From: Catalinimonas alkaloidigena
GTDB taxonomy: Bacteria; Bacteroidota; Bacteroidia; Cytophagales; Cyclobacteriaceae
Direction: 5' to 3'
Assembly: GCF_029504655.1 (NCBI RefSeq)
Contig: NZ_JAQFIL010000001.1
Span: forward strand, 811,001-875,000
Length of the DNA stretch: 64,000 bases
The translations under genes were made by a program, and so were the position numbers. Shown here one piece after another: positions 1-9,932 of this stretch (positions within the stretch are counted from its first letter, which is position 1; every line of letters starts with the position of its first letter). The notes below the pieces were generated by a model that saw only the letters and a program-made list of their open reading frames with translations, searched no databases and was not told the DNA's origin.

Positions 1-1185
1 ATTCCCGGAGGGTCCTTTACCGGGGAAGGTCTGGAAAATGATTATTTCATCCAGGACGCGGAAGGCAATCCCAAATTATTCAAAGCCGGTTTCCCCGAGC
101 CGGATATTTATCTGATTGACGCACAGAATCCCGCAGCAGTAGACTGGTATGTAAAGCTCTGCCAGAAGTGGATGGATTTTGGGGTGGATGGTTTCAAAGA
201 AGATCTATTTGGCTATCCCCAATCTTTACCTGATGATTTGATTGACCCCATAAACAGAGCCTTGATGGATAAAGGTGTATATATCATGGGCAGAAATAAT
301 TACCTGGGTTCCCCCGCTGATATTCACCGTTACAATGATTTTAATTATAATCAGCCGCAGGATCGTGGCCCGCTCAACGGCCTGGCTTATGCCTATGCGG
401 GCTTTCCTTATGTATACCCTGACATCATAGGCGGTACAGGGCTGGCTACCGGTAGATTTGGCGATGAACCCCAAGAGCAATTACGGGTATATCTGATGCG
501 CTATGCCCAGTATGCAGCCGTAAATCCTTCCATGTCCTACGGTTATGGTCCCTGGCAGTTTGATAAAGAGACCAATGCAGTAGCTTTGGAAGCTGCCCAA
601 CTGCATGAGCGCCTGCTTCCCTATATCTATGATGCCGCTTTAGATGCTTATGAAACCGGCTATCCCTATCCCATGACACCCATGCCTGTTGCTTATCCTG
701 AAGATGAGCAGGTATACCATCTGGCAGATACCAGTCGCCGGAGTTATCAGTGGATGATAGGCGAGTCCTTACTGGCTACGCCTCTCTTTGGAGATGATTA
801 TGCTACTGCTGAAGGACGGGATATCTATTTACCTGAGGGAAAATGGATGGATTATGACAGCGGAGAGACCTTTGAAGGTCCTACGACACTGGAAGATTAC
901 CCTTTACCCATCGGTAAAACGCCTTTGTTTGTTGGCGGCAAAGGTATCGTAATAGAATTAAAAGATGGGGTGCTGAAAGCCAGAGTCTATCCCATTGCGC
1001 AGGAAACAGAAATGATTTTTACCGATAAAGACGGAGAAACCCAGAGTACGATCAGCATTGTAAGCCCCGACTGGGAAAATGCTAAAATCCTCAATACGAC
1101 CAGTGGGGAAGAAGTAGCGTTTGAGGAAATCAATCATGCTATGGAGTTCACCTTGAATCCGGGTGAATCTTATCGGGTGGAATAA
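1..1185 (+). CDS. Glycoside hydrolase family 31 protein, C-terminal part (5' end outside window)
   Basis: The reading frame is open from base 1, so the N-terminus lies outside the window; 394 codons are visible. GH31 enzymes are retaining alpha-glycosidases (alpha-glucosidase, alpha-xylosidase and relatives). The stretch around visible residues 57-72 contains WMDFGVDGFKED, which fits the end of a GH31 barrel strand; the Asp at visible residue 68 is the likely nucleophile. It is followed by an RNNY...DIIGG segment and by C-terminal beta domains (QWMIGESLLATPLF, then an all-beta tail ending in NPGESYRVE) as in the family. The acid/base residue cannot be assigned with confidence. The gene is 16 bp upstream of a GH2 gene and is probably the first visible member of a four-gene operon. 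Exact substrate is unknown. Confidence 0.85.
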   Translation: MPGGSFTGEGLENDYFIQDAEGNPKLFKAGFPEPDIYLIDAQNPAAVDWYVKLCQKWMDFGVDGFKEDLFGYPQSLPDDLIDPINRALMDKGVYIMGRNNYLGSPADIHRYNDFNYNQPQDRGPLNGLAYAYAGFPYVYPDIIGGTGLATGRFGDEPQEQLRVYLMRYAQYAAVNPSMSYGYGPWQFDKETNAVALEAAQLHERLLPYIYDAALDAYETGYPYPMTPMPVAYPEDEQVYHLADTSRRSYQWMIGESLLATPLFGDDYATAEGRDIYLPEGKWMDYDSGETFEGPTTLEDYPLPIGKTPLFVGGKGIVIELKDGVLKARVYPIAQETEMIFTDKDGETQSTISIVSPDWENAKILNTTSGEEVAFEEINHAMEFTLNPGESYRVE

Positions 1186-1201
1186 AAAAATAGACTGAAT
1201 T

Positions 1202-4033
1202 ATGGAAAAGTACCATAGAACTATATTACGCATTACCCTAACCTTTCTTCTCATCAGTTTTGGTGGAGTATTGTTAGCGCTTGCCCAGTCTGAGTACCGA
1301 CATTCTCTTAATGGTGAATGGTCTTTTAAAACGGATTTATACAATCAGGGTGAAAAAGAGAACTGGTACCAAAGTGAAGTTGATTTAGCCGGCTGGGACG
1401 AGATGGAAGTACCGGGAAACTGGGATGTGAAAAATGAATATGCCGATTATGTAGGGAAGGCCTGGTATACACATGATTTCAATGTGAATGAGAGTTGGGA
1501 AAATAAAAATGTGCGTATTTACTTTGAGTCAGTCTACAATGATGCGCAGCTCTGGATCAACGGTAAAAAAGTAGGGGAGCATCATGTAGGCTTTTTACCC
1601 TTTTGGTTTGATATCAATAGCTATCTGAAGTTTGGTGAGAGAAACCGAATCACTTTGCAGGTAGATAATACCTTCAAACGGGGAGCCATCTGGAACTGGG
1701 GAGGTATCAGACGACCTGTATGGCTGGAAGTCACCGAGCCGGTAAGGCTGGAATACCAGCATATCACAGCCATGCCTGATCTGGAGCAAGGTACTGCGGA
1801 GGTGAGTATCAAAGCTAAAATCTCCAATTTAAGCGAGCAAGCACAAACCGTAAACCTGCTGGCAAGTGTGCTGAAAGATGGGCGGCAAATATGGAAGGGA
1901 GATGCGCTTACCGTGAGCCTGTCACCGGACAGTGAAGAGGAAGTGAATATGAGCTTTAGCATGACTGAGGAACAACTTCAGCTTTGGCACTTTAACCATC
2001 CTGAGTTATACTTCTGCCAGCTCATTTTACAACAGGATAATAAAAGCATTCACCGCCTTACGGATCGCTTTGGCGTGAGAAAGATAGAGGTAAAAGGGGA
2101 AACGCTGCTCTTGAATGGAGAAGCGATTCGTAGCGTAGGTTTTAACCTTGTTCCCGAAGACCGCACTACAGGAAACGCACTACCGCTCTGGCGCATCAGG
2201 CAGGACGTGGACATGATGAAATCTCTGGGGGCTAATATGGCGCGACTGAGTCACCTGCCTCTACCTAAGGATTTTCTGGATTATCTGGATGAAAAGGGCA
2301 TCATGACTTTTGAAGAAGTCTCCCTTTGGGGTAAAGATGAAATGGTGGATCCTGAGCATCCCCTGCCCCAATACTGGTTGGATAAGATGGTTGAGGTAAA
2401 ATATAATCACCCCTCAGTCATCGGGTGGAGTATAGGTAACGAAATTGGTTTCGTTGACAGGAATCCCAAAGTGATGGAATATGTTGAAGGTGCCATCCAG
2501 CGTGCCAAAGCCCTTGATCCTACCCGTTTAGCCATCTATGTGTCTCATTCCGCTTCTGCTCAGGAAGATGATCCGGTAAAATACGCAGACATGATTATGT
2601 TCAACAGCTATGGAGCTTGGGGAGCAAGGGCAGAGAAAGTAAACCAACTGCATCCTGGCAAACCCATCTTCATGGCAGAGTATGGTCATAACCTGAATGA
2701 TGAAAATCTGAACGAAGCCCATATTGAGGCTGCTGAAATGCTTGATGAGTTCAGAGGTAAGGAATACATGGCAGGCGTTTCTCTCTGGACTTTCAATGAC
2801 TACCGTAGCTTCTGGAAAGCCAATGAAAGCTGGACGACCCCGCCATCGCAAAACCGAACCTGGGGCGTGGTAGATGTCTTCCGTCAGAAAAAGCGGCCCC
2901 ATTATGCTTTCAAAAGAGAGTATGCACCGGTTAAGGATATGACTGTAAAAATGAATGGAAATGAAGTTACTGTGTCTATTATGCCTCGTAATAGATTGGA
3001 CATACCTGCTTATACTTTAAGAGACTACACACTGGTTTGGAAGCTAGTGCAAAAGTCGGGTGAAGTAGTGGAAGGTGGCATAATCGGTTTACCTGAAATC
3101 AAGCCGGATGGTTCTCTCCTGCATAGAGGTTTTTCATGGGAAGAAGGTGATCAGTCTGCCTTTGGCCTGCGGGTAGAACTGCTGGATCCTCAATCTTATT
3201 CTGTGCGGGATACGACGATCTATTTTGCTGCTCCTGAAACACCTGAAATCCGCATCGTGCATACGGCTGATGAAGAAGCAAGAGTAGTGTTTACTCCCGT
3301 AGAGGGAGCGAGTGGATATAAAATAGTATACGGAAAAGATGGGTTGGATCAGGAAAGCCCGCTCACCATCAATGATTACATGGATATCCAAAATCTGGAT
3401 AAACTGGCCCGCTACCAATTCGCGGTGGTAGCAGTCAATAATGCCGGTGAAAGTGAAGCTTCTACCGCGGTGCAAGCCCAACTGGACGAAGATGAGTTGC
3501 CACCAATTATCCGGGCTACTATTCCTTTTGATGACCACTTTTTTATTGGCTATTCGGTAGACAGGCTGGACTACATGTACGAAATTGAATATGGTACTGA
3601 GCCGGGAGAATATAGCCAGCGCATAGGATTACGCAATGTAGGCGTATGTCAGCTGCCTAATTTAGTGCCGGGAGAGACATATTATTACCGCATGCGCAGC
3701 CGTAAGCAGTGGGGCTTCGCCAGTGAATGGACGCATGAGGTGGAGGTAAAATTAAAAGGAGGTGAAGAAAAAGAAAGCATAGCGCTCCAAGGTGTACTCA
3801 GGGACGCTGATCAAGCTGTACTTGTATTTGAGCCGGAAGATAGAGCCGTTGGATATCTGGTGAGTTATCGGGAAAAAAATAAACGGGATTGGTCAACAAA
3901 AGCCTTGAATGCTTCCCAGATAAGACATATCCTTATACCAGAGCTGAAGAAAAATAAAGCCTATACTTTTACATTGGAAGCCTTATTTGAACAGCAGCCC
4001 CTTACTCAAGACACTGATGCGTTAGGAAAATGA
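1202..4033 (+). CDS. Glycoside hydrolase family 2 enzyme (beta-galactosidase/glucuronidase type) with fibronectin-like C-terminus
   Basis: Exported retaining beta-glycosidase of 943 aa. Residues 1-29 form a signal peptide (hydrophobic run ending LALAQ). The jelly-roll sugar-binding domain (about 30-200), the immunoglobulin-like domain and the TIM barrel (about 300-600) follow in GH2 order. The acid/base motif SIGNEIGF puts the catalytic Glu at residue 414, and FMAEYGHN puts the nucleophile Glu at residue 493. After the barrel come two or three fibronectin type III-like modules (about 690-930), which may bind glycans or act as spacers. The stop codon overlaps the next start (ATGA), so the two genes are translationally coupled. 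The fold and catalytic residues are clear; the sugar specificity is not. Confidence 0.9.
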   Translation: MEKYHRTILRITLTFLLISFGGVLLALAQSEYRHSLNGEWSFKTDLYNQGEKENWYQSEVDLAGWDEMEVPGNWDVKNEYADYVGKAWYTHDFNVNESWENKNVRIYFESVYNDAQLWINGKKVGEHHVGFLPFWFDINSYLKFGERNRITLQVDNTFKRGAIWNWGGIRRPVWLEVTEPVRLEYQHITAMPDLEQGTAEVSIKAKISNLSEQAQTVNLLASVLKDGRQIWKGDALTVSLSPDSEEEVNMSFSMTEEQLQLWHFNHPELYFCQLILQQDNKSIHRLTDRFGVRKIEVKGETLLLNGEAIRSVGFNLVPEDRTTGNALPLWRIRQDVDMMKSLGANMARLSHLPLPKDFLDYLDEKGIMTFEEVSLWGKDEMVDPEHPLPQYWLDKMVEVKYNHPSVIGWSIGNEIGFVDRNPKVMEYVEGAIQRAKALDPTRLAIYVSHSASAQEDDPVKYADMIMFNSYGAWGARAEKVNQLHPGKPIFMAEYGHNLNDENLNEAHIEAAEMLDEFRGKEYMAGVSLWTFNDYRSFWKANESWTTPPSQNRTWGVVDVFRQKKRPHYAFKREYAPVKDMTVKMNGNEVTVSIMPRNRLDIPAYTLRDYTLVWKLVQKSGEVVEGGIIGLPEIKPDGSLLHRGFSWEEGDQSAFGLRVELLDPQSYSVRDTTIYFAAPETPEIRIVHTADEEARVVFTPVEGASGYKIVYGKDGLDQESPLTINDYMDIQNLDKLARYQFAVVAVNNAGESEASTAVQAQLDEDELPPIIRATIPFDDHFFIGYSVDRLDYMYEIEYGTEPGEYSQRIGLRNVGVCQLPNLVPGETYYYRMRSRKQWGFASEWTHEVEVKLKGGEEKESIALQGVLRDADQAVLVFEPEDRAVGYLVSYREKNKRDWSTKALNASQIRHILIPELKKNKAYTFTLEALFEQQPLTQDTDALGK

Positions 4034-5124
4034 TTAGTACAAAAGACATATTGCCCATTCTAATCTTGCTCTCTTTGCTCCTGTCCTTTTCTGGAAAAGA
4101 AACTGTACGCAGAGAGAAAGCTTTTGATGTTTATACACAGGATTCTATCCGTATGGAGGTAGAACTGGTATACAATGCGGACAATCTTCCTGATCATTAT
4201 TTTAGTCATGTTCGCACTCCGGTCTGTGAAGACGGACTTTGTGATTTGCTGGTCATTGACCTGTACTGGGACCTGCTGGGCAATTTCCGGAAATACGAAA
4301 CGGTCAGTGGACGTCCGCTAACCAAGTTTGATCATGAAGCCTTTAAGGAAGAAGATCATGAGAAACTACAGAAAATATTAACAGACAGCCGCTCTCTCCT
4401 GGGTGAAAATCAATTAGAGGACTTGATTGATGAGGGTACTAAAAAAGTATCGGAAGAAGTGGATGCCGTGACTGGCGCTACCAAAAAATCGGTAGAGAAT
4501 GCAGTAGTAAGCGGAGCGGTGTATAGCACCTATGTGCTCTGGCATATCGTTCATGGAGAAATCGCGGAGCGCATTCCTAAGCATACCCAAAGTATATGGA
4601 ACGAAAATATACTTGAGCATTTCCTGACGGCTGACAATTACGATTATCAGTACCATGCGCTGGATCAGCTTTCCCCAGAGCAGTATGAGGAATATATGCC
4701 TGAAGTTCTGCGTATGCTTGATGGTGAAAGCATATTTGTTGCGCTCTACACTTTAGCCCATCTGCCTGCGCAGCAACTGAAAAATGAAAAGTGGCAGATA
4801 GCGCTTGCCAGGTGTTATCCGGACTTAAGTTATCGTGCTCAGAACAAGCTCCTGGAAAGATTAAGTGAAACGAAACTGAGTGGTGAAAGCATGGAAATAC
4901 TGGCAGGCGCTATGGACAGCATGAACATTATCCAGCTGGAAGCAGTGTTAGGGATTTTCCTGAAAAACAAAAGTTTGCTGACCAGTGAAAGCATATACAA
5001 GCTAACTGCACTGCTGAAGCAGGCTAAGTCTGTCTATGCCGATAAAGTATATCAGACGCTTAAAGCTATGAAGCTGAAAGATAAAAAGATCAGAAAAGCT
5101 ATTAAGAATTATGAAAACAATTGA
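4030..5124 (+). CDS. Exported FMN-binding-domain protein with flavinylation motif and helical repeat tail
   Basis: 364 aa with an N-terminal signal peptide or anchor (residues 5-22, ILPILILLSLLLSFSG). Residues about 70-170 resemble an FMN_bind domain, and DAVTGAT at residues 145-151 matches the Dxx(S/T)GAT sequence at which ApbE-type transferases attach FMN to Thr (here Thr151); this link to flavinylation comes from knowledge of RnfG/NqrC and related extracytosolic proteins. The rest (about 190-364) is a helical repeat region, HEAT-like in appearance. The start overlaps the GH2 stop by 4 bp and the next gene encodes an FAD-dependent oxidoreductase, so a redox role in glycan processing is possible. 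That role is inference; no partner reductase is visible. Confidence 0.65.
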   Translation: MISTKDILPILILLSLLLSFSGKETVRREKAFDVYTQDSIRMEVELVYNADNLPDHYFSHVRTPVCEDGLCDLLVIDLYWDLLGNFRKYETVSGRPLTKFDHEAFKEEDHEKLQKILTDSRSLLGENQLEDLIDEGTKKVSEEVDAVTGATKKSVENAVVSGAVYSTYVLWHIVHGEIAERIPKHTQSIWNENILEHFLTADNYDYQYHALDQLSPEQYEEYMPEVLRMLDGESIFVALYTLAHLPAQQLKNEKWQIALARCYPDLSYRAQNKLLERLSETKLSGESMEILAGAMDSMNIIQLEAVLGIFLKNKSLLTSESIYKLTALLKQAKSVYADKVYQTLKAMKLKDKKIRKAIKNYENN

Positions 5125-5144
5125 CGAACGCAATACAACAACCT

Positions 5145-7031
5145 ATGAAAACATTACAATGCACACTATTGCTACTTTTATTTACCGGACTACTCTTCAC
5201 CCATAAAGCTGTGGCACAGCAGAGTGCCGACAAAGCCACGGTTTTTGTGGAAACAGAATCTTTCAGCGAGAAAGGAGGCTGGAAAGTCGATCAGCAAGCC
5301 TTTGATGTCATGGGTTCTTCTTATCTGCTTGCCCACGGCATGGGAAGACCAGTGCAAAACGCCTCTACAGAAGTGGAGTTTCCTGAAAAAGGAAAATACT
5401 ATATCTGGGTAAGAACCAAAGACTGGGCACCCTATCCAAAAGGTCCTGGTAAGTTTAAAATTTTAATCAATGACCAGCCTTTGGAACAGGTGTTTGGTTC
5501 CAGCGGCTCTGAAGGTTGGCAATGGTACCATGGCGGGACTACCGAAATCAAGGATACGCAGGTGAAGCTTGCGCTGGAAGACATGAGCGGTTTTGACGGC
5601 AGGTGTGATGCCCTGCTTTTTACCAAAGACAAAAACTTTAGGGCCCCCCAGGAAAATGATGCTTTGCTGGCTTATAGAAAAAAGATGCTGGGCCTTAGCG
5701 ACAAGCCCAAAGTCGGAGGACATTATGATTTGGTAGTGGTAGGAGGCGGAATGGCGGGCACCTGTGCGGCCATTTCGGGAGCCAGAATGGGATTGAACGT
5801 TGCATTGATACAGAACCGTCCCGTACTGGGAGGAAACAATAGCTCCGAAATCAGGGTACACCTAATGGGTGATGTGGATAAAAACTACTACTCCAAGCTG
5901 GGCAGAATAGTGCGTGAACTGGATAACGGTGATCCGGGTAATGGCAATCCGGATGGAGACCGCTACGGCGATAAAAGAAAGTTATCGGTCGTAAGTGCAG
6001 AAGAAAATATATCGCTCTTTCTCAACACTCACGTAGATCAGGTAGAAACCAAAGACAACAAAATCATAGCTGTTATCGGCAGAAATATTGAAACTAACCA
6101 GGAGTACCGTTTCAGCGGAGAACTGTTTTCTGATTGTACCGGCGATGGAACAGTAGGCTTTCTGGCCGGCGCGGATTATAGGGTAGGTAGGGAAAGTCAG
6201 GAAGAAACCGGTGAGTCATTAGCCCCCAAAAAATCTGACGACTTTACGCTGGGTACTTCTAACCTCTGGGCATCGGTGGAAACAGATTCCGCTACCACTT
6301 TTCCTGAGACTCCCTGGGCTATACAGTTTTCAGACGAATACCACATTGATGAGCATAAAGCCGACTGGCAGTGGGAAACGGGTTTTGGCAATTTCAATAC
6401 CATCAAAGAAGCAGAAGAGATCAGAGATCATAACCTGAGAGCCATTTATGGTAATTGGTCGTATCTTAAAAATGAGAAAAAAGAAAAATATAAAAACTAC
6501 GAATTAGCCTGGGTAGCATATATAGGCGGTAAAAGAGAATCCAGAAGGTTGCTGGGGGATCATATCCTCACCCAGATGGACATACAGGAAGGCAAGATGT
6601 ATCCTGACGCTACCGTTACTGCTACCTGGACCATTGACCTGCATTTTCCGGATGAGGAAAATTCGCAATACTTTCCCGGAGAAGAGTTTTTTGCGGCTAC
6701 CAAGCATATCAGGGTAAAGCCCTATACCATTCCTTACCGCTGTCTGTATTCACGCAACATTGAAAACCTGTTTATGGCCGGACGTGACATCAGCACAACC
6801 CATGTAGCTTTTGGAAGTACCCGCGTGATGCGTACCTGCGGTATGATGGGTGAGGCAGTAGGTTATGCGGCTTATGTAGCCCGAAAACACAATACCAATC
6901 CCCGGGGCGTATATCAGCAACATCTGGATGAATTCATAGGAATACTGGAAAGTCCTTCTATGGATCTACAGTCAAAACCTATCAATCAGGAACTAAAAAG
7001 AAGAAAAAAAATTAAAGCAGTCACCGCTTAG
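5145..7031 (+). CDS. Exported FAD-dependent oxidoreductase with N-terminal carbohydrate-binding-like domain
   Basis: The start is taken at the ATG at 5145, not the upstream in-frame TTG at 5121, because MKTLQCTLLLLLFTGLLF...AVAQ then forms a clean signal peptide. The mature protein starts with a beta-rich module (about residues 30-170, with IWVRTKDWAPYPKGPGKFKI) like those on Bacteroidetes glycan enzymes. From about residue 195 the Rossmann FAD motif VVVGGGMAG (glycines near 200-205) and LGGNNSSEIR follow, typical of the FAD_dependent oxidoreductase family PF12831. The C-terminal AGRDISTTHVAFGSTRVMRTCGMMGEAVG is the second FAD-contact block. The gene lies 20 bp after the flavinylation-motif protein. 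Substrate oxidation, for example of a glycan hydroxyl group, is inferred from context only. Confidence 0.85.
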   Translation: MKTLQCTLLLLLFTGLLFTHKAVAQQSADKATVFVETESFSEKGGWKVDQQAFDVMGSSYLLAHGMGRPVQNASTEVEFPEKGKYYIWVRTKDWAPYPKGPGKFKILINDQPLEQVFGSSGSEGWQWYHGGTTEIKDTQVKLALEDMSGFDGRCDALLFTKDKNFRAPQENDALLAYRKKMLGLSDKPKVGGHYDLVVVGGGMAGTCAAISGARMGLNVALIQNRPVLGGNNSSEIRVHLMGDVDKNYYSKLGRIVRELDNGDPGNGNPDGDRYGDKRKLSVVSAEENISLFLNTHVDQVETKDNKIIAVIGRNIETNQEYRFSGELFSDCTGDGTVGFLAGADYRVGRESQEETGESLAPKKSDDFTLGTSNLWASVETDSATTFPETPWAIQFSDEYHIDEHKADWQWETGFGNFNTIKEAEEIRDHNLRAIYGNWSYLKNEKKEKYKNYELAWVAYIGGKRESRRLLGDHILTQMDIQEGKMYPDATVTATWTIDLHFPDEENSQYFPGEEFFAATKHIRVKPYTIPYRCLYSRNIENLFMAGRDISTTHVAFGSTRVMRTCGMMGEAVGYAAYVARKHNTNPRGVYQQHLDEFIGILESPSMDLQSKPINQELKRRKKIKAVTA

Positions 7032-7465
7032 ACTACGTAAAAAATAGCGCTAAACGCATGAAGCATTTTTGTGAGTTATTTTATTGCCTCAGAAATTTAG
7101 GTTCAGCTGAAGTTAGTTTCTGATCTATAAAGCAAGTGCTATTGGTCGCATTGGCTTATTTAAAAAATATTCAGTGCTCTTTAGCCTTTTTTTGCAATGA
7201 AACTCTGATTCTACCTAAGAATTAATAGATCCGAACAGAGATGACTTGATGCCAACCCCAGCCAATGAGTTAATATCAAATAATAATCTGACTTAGCAGC
7301 TGAATTGGTGGGAACTTAAAAATATGATTTGGTATAAAGGTACTGGCTCAACTGCGCCAGTACCTTTTTTATTCTGTCAAAAGTAGAGCGTTTCGTGCAA
7401 TCCTTCGCATTAAAGTCAGATGCTGATGTAGCACTTACAAAAAAAAGCGTTTATTTGGGTAGTCT
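7032..7465. other. Intergenic region between glycosidase operon and GH78 gene
   Basis: 434 bp without a supported gene. Its one clear element is the terminator at 7339-7370. The first 300 bp show no ORF, tRNA or repeat that I can support. The promoter of the GH78 gene should lie between the terminator and 7480, but no convincing TTTG/TAnnTTTG pair is visible. Confidence 0.6.
7339..7370 (+). terminator. Rho-independent terminator of the GH31-GH2-FMN-FAD operon
   Basis: Perfect 9-bp stem (GGTACTGGC / GCCAGTACC) with an 8-nt loop, followed directly by six T. It lies 308 bp after the FAD oxidoreductase stop and before the GH78 gene. Confidence 0.85.
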
Positions 7466-7480
7466 ATGCGCTATGAGAAA

Positions 7481-9904
7481 ATGAAATATATTCTAATCCT
7501 TCTTCTTCTGCCAGGGCTGTTTGCCTGCAATAGCAATGAAAAAGACGTAAATCAGCTTATATTTTACAAAAACCAGCCAGCCAACTGGATTACTGATGGT
7601 AGGGAGTTACCAGACAGTGATTCTCTATTTTATCTTAACAATCCAGCACCAGTTTTTAGAAAAGCATTCAGCATAAATAAGCAGATCGAGGCTGCGACAC
7701 TCTATATCACTGCAGCTGGCTACTATCAGGCTTCGCTCAACGGTGCACGCATAGGCAAAAATGTACTTGACCCTGCCTGGACGGATTTCAGTAAGAGAAT
7801 CTATTTTTCCGAATACGATGTGACTTCCCTCATTGGTGACGGAGAGAATTGCATGGGCGTATTGCTGGGCAACGGCTTTTACAATCCTCTGCCCATGAGA
7901 AAATGGGGGCGAAGGAACCCCCGGGTAGATCTCCATGTGGGTAAGCCTGCTTTCATCGCCAAACTCCTCATCAACTATGCAGACGGATCTTTTGATGAGC
8001 TTATTTCGGACACTTCCTGGAAGTACAATTATGGGCCGCTCATCAAAAATAGTGTATACCTGGGCGTAGCTTATGATGCCCGAGAGGAAATTGATGACTG
8101 GAACAAACCTGATTTTGATGCCAGTGCCTGGCAGCCTGCCCTGGTTGATGAAGGTCCCGGAGGTAAACTGCAGCCAGCCTTTTTTCCTCCCGTTCAGGTT
8201 ACGCAAGAAATATCACCTGTAGCTATTTACACTCCTGAGCCTGGGGTATGGATGGTAGATATGGGCGTAAACTTTACCGGAACGTATAAAATAAAACTGG
8301 CCGGCGACTACGGGGATACCATTTCCTTCCGTTTTGGTGAGCGTATTTACGAGGATAGTACACTAAATCCCATGACCACTGTCATCGGGCAGATCAAGAA
8401 AAAAGGTATCGGAGGACCCGGTGCCCCCGATGTGGCCTGGCAGACCGATAGTTATGTGATCAGTGATGATACCACCAACTGGTTTCAGCCTGACTTCACC
8501 TATCATGTGTACCGCTATATGGAGATCAGGGGGCTGAGTGAAAAACCGGACATTTCAGATGTTACTGGCCTGGCGCTGAACTCTACTGTTGCCGGTCAGA
8601 ATCATTTTTCCAGCTCTTCAGCCTTGCTCAATCAAATTCAGGAAGCCACAGAACGTACCTTTCTTTCTAACCTGGTAAGCGTGCAGTCTGACTGTGCCGC
8701 CCGGGAAAAATTCGGTTACGGGGGTGATCTCAACGCCACCAGTGAGTCGTTTATTTACAACTACGACATGCAGTCATTCTACCGCAAAACCATATACGAC
8801 TGGGTAGACGCGATGAATGACTCTACCTTTGTGGATACAGCCCCTTATGCCGGAGTACAATACTGTGGTATCAGCTGGGAATCAGCATTCCTGACTACCC
8901 AGTATTACCTCTACCTCTACTACAATGATACTGATATTGTCAGGGAGCTTTATGCCTTGGATAAGCAATGGATGGATAAAGTCGCCCGGATTCATCCGGA
9001 TGGTCTGGTGGAAGAGGGCCTCAGCGATCATGAGTCTCTGAAGCCCGTACCGGTGGAACTGACCGGAACCACCCATTACCTGCAGTGCGCCCGTATCATG
9101 CAGGAGTTTGCTACCCTCATGGGAGACCAGGAAAGTGAGCAGCAATACCGGCAACTGGCCGGTAAACTGGAAACACTGGTCAGAAAAAAATTCTGGGACC
9201 AGCCGGTAACAGGAGACATCAACCGCCAAACTCTGTTTTCTACCCTGCTGTACCATGATATCGTTCCCGAAGAAGAAATTGAGGCAGCCCGGGACTCTTT
9301 GCTAAACGCAGTCAATAAGGCGACTTCCGGACACTTTATCACCGGTATCTTCGGGACCAAATATGTGCTGGAGACCCTTTCCGAATACGTCTCCGCTGAC
9401 AGGGTTTTTGAGATTGTCAACAGCACTGAGTATCCGGGCTGGGGCCATATGATTGATAATGGCGCTACCACCATCTGGGAAACCTGGAAAGAGAGCGACA
9501 ATGTGTACTCCAATAACCACCCTATGTTTGGCTCAGTAACCGAATGGTACTACCGCTGGCTGGCTGGCATTCGTCCGGATGATGACTACCCGGGTTTTGA
9601 GACATTTACGCTGGCCCCCTCTATGCCCGGGGGGCTTGATTCGGTGGACTGCACCTATCATTCTCCTTATGGGGCTATCGTCTCCAGGTGGGAAAAACTG
9701 GCAGCCGACACTTACAGATATACCTTCGCTGTGCCTGACGGTAGTTCAGCAAATGTGCAGCTACCCCTTGGGCCAAACCAAAAGATATCGCTCACCAGCA
9801 GTCAGGATGAGCTTGATCCCGGTACCATTGAAGGCCTGGAAACTGGAAGCTTTAGATTGCAGGGAGGTGAATATACTTTTACTATATTGCCAGTGAGTGG
9901 ATAA
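7481..9904 (+). CDS. Alpha-L-rhamnosidase-like lipoprotein, glycoside hydrolase family 78
   Basis: Start placed at the ATG at 7481 (an upstream in-frame ATG at 7466 adds five residues) because MKYILILLLLPGLFAC gives a lipoprotein signal with lipobox LFAC. The N-terminal beta domains (YYQASLNGARIGKNVLDPAWTDFSKRI region) and the later alpha/alpha barrel match GH78. SDCAAREKFGYGGD corresponds to the conserved GH78 acid-bearing DCPxREkxGWxGD region, and TTIWETWKESDN to the second active-site segment. Family members are inverting enzymes that release L-rhamnose. It is followed 28 bp later by the sulfatase, suggesting a rhamnose-containing, perhaps sulfated glycan such as ulvan as target; that substrate is inference. 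Confidence 0.88.
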   Translation: MKYILILLLLPGLFACNSNEKDVNQLIFYKNQPANWITDGRELPDSDSLFYLNNPAPVFRKAFSINKQIEAATLYITAAGYYQASLNGARIGKNVLDPAWTDFSKRIYFSEYDVTSLIGDGENCMGVLLGNGFYNPLPMRKWGRRNPRVDLHVGKPAFIAKLLINYADGSFDELISDTSWKYNYGPLIKNSVYLGVAYDAREEIDDWNKPDFDASAWQPALVDEGPGGKLQPAFFPPVQVTQEISPVAIYTPEPGVWMVDMGVNFTGTYKIKLAGDYGDTISFRFGERIYEDSTLNPMTTVIGQIKKKGIGGPGAPDVAWQTDSYVISDDTTNWFQPDFTYHVYRYMEIRGLSEKPDISDVTGLALNSTVAGQNHFSSSSALLNQIQEATERTFLSNLVSVQSDCAAREKFGYGGDLNATSESFIYNYDMQSFYRKTIYDWVDAMNDSTFVDTAPYAGVQYCGISWESAFLTTQYYLYLYYNDTDIVRELYALDKQWMDKVARIHPDGLVEEGLSDHESLKPVPVELTGTTHYLQCARIMQEFATLMGDQESEQQYRQLAGKLETLVRKKFWDQPVTGDINRQTLFSTLLYHDIVPEEEIEAARDSLLNAVNKATSGHFITGIFGTKYVLETLSEYVSADRVFEIVNSTEYPGWGHMIDNGATTIWETWKESDNVYSNNHPMFGSVTEWYYRWLAGIRPDDDYPGFETFTLAPSMPGGLDSVDCTYHSPYGAIVSRWEKLAADTYRYTFAVPDGSSANVQLPLGPNQKISLTSSQDELDPGTIEGLETGSFRLQGGEYTFTILPVSG

Positions 9905-9932
9905 ACCAATAGAAATTAAACACAGAATCTCA

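Noticed and set aside
3530..3536. GATGACC on the plus strand inside the GH2 gene
   Set aside because: No CTATA after 15 nt and the site lies within a coding region; not a member of the promoter family.
5121..5144. TTG at 5121 as start of the FAD oxidoreductase
   Set aside because: The ATG at 5145 gives a proper signal peptide; the extra residues would precede it.
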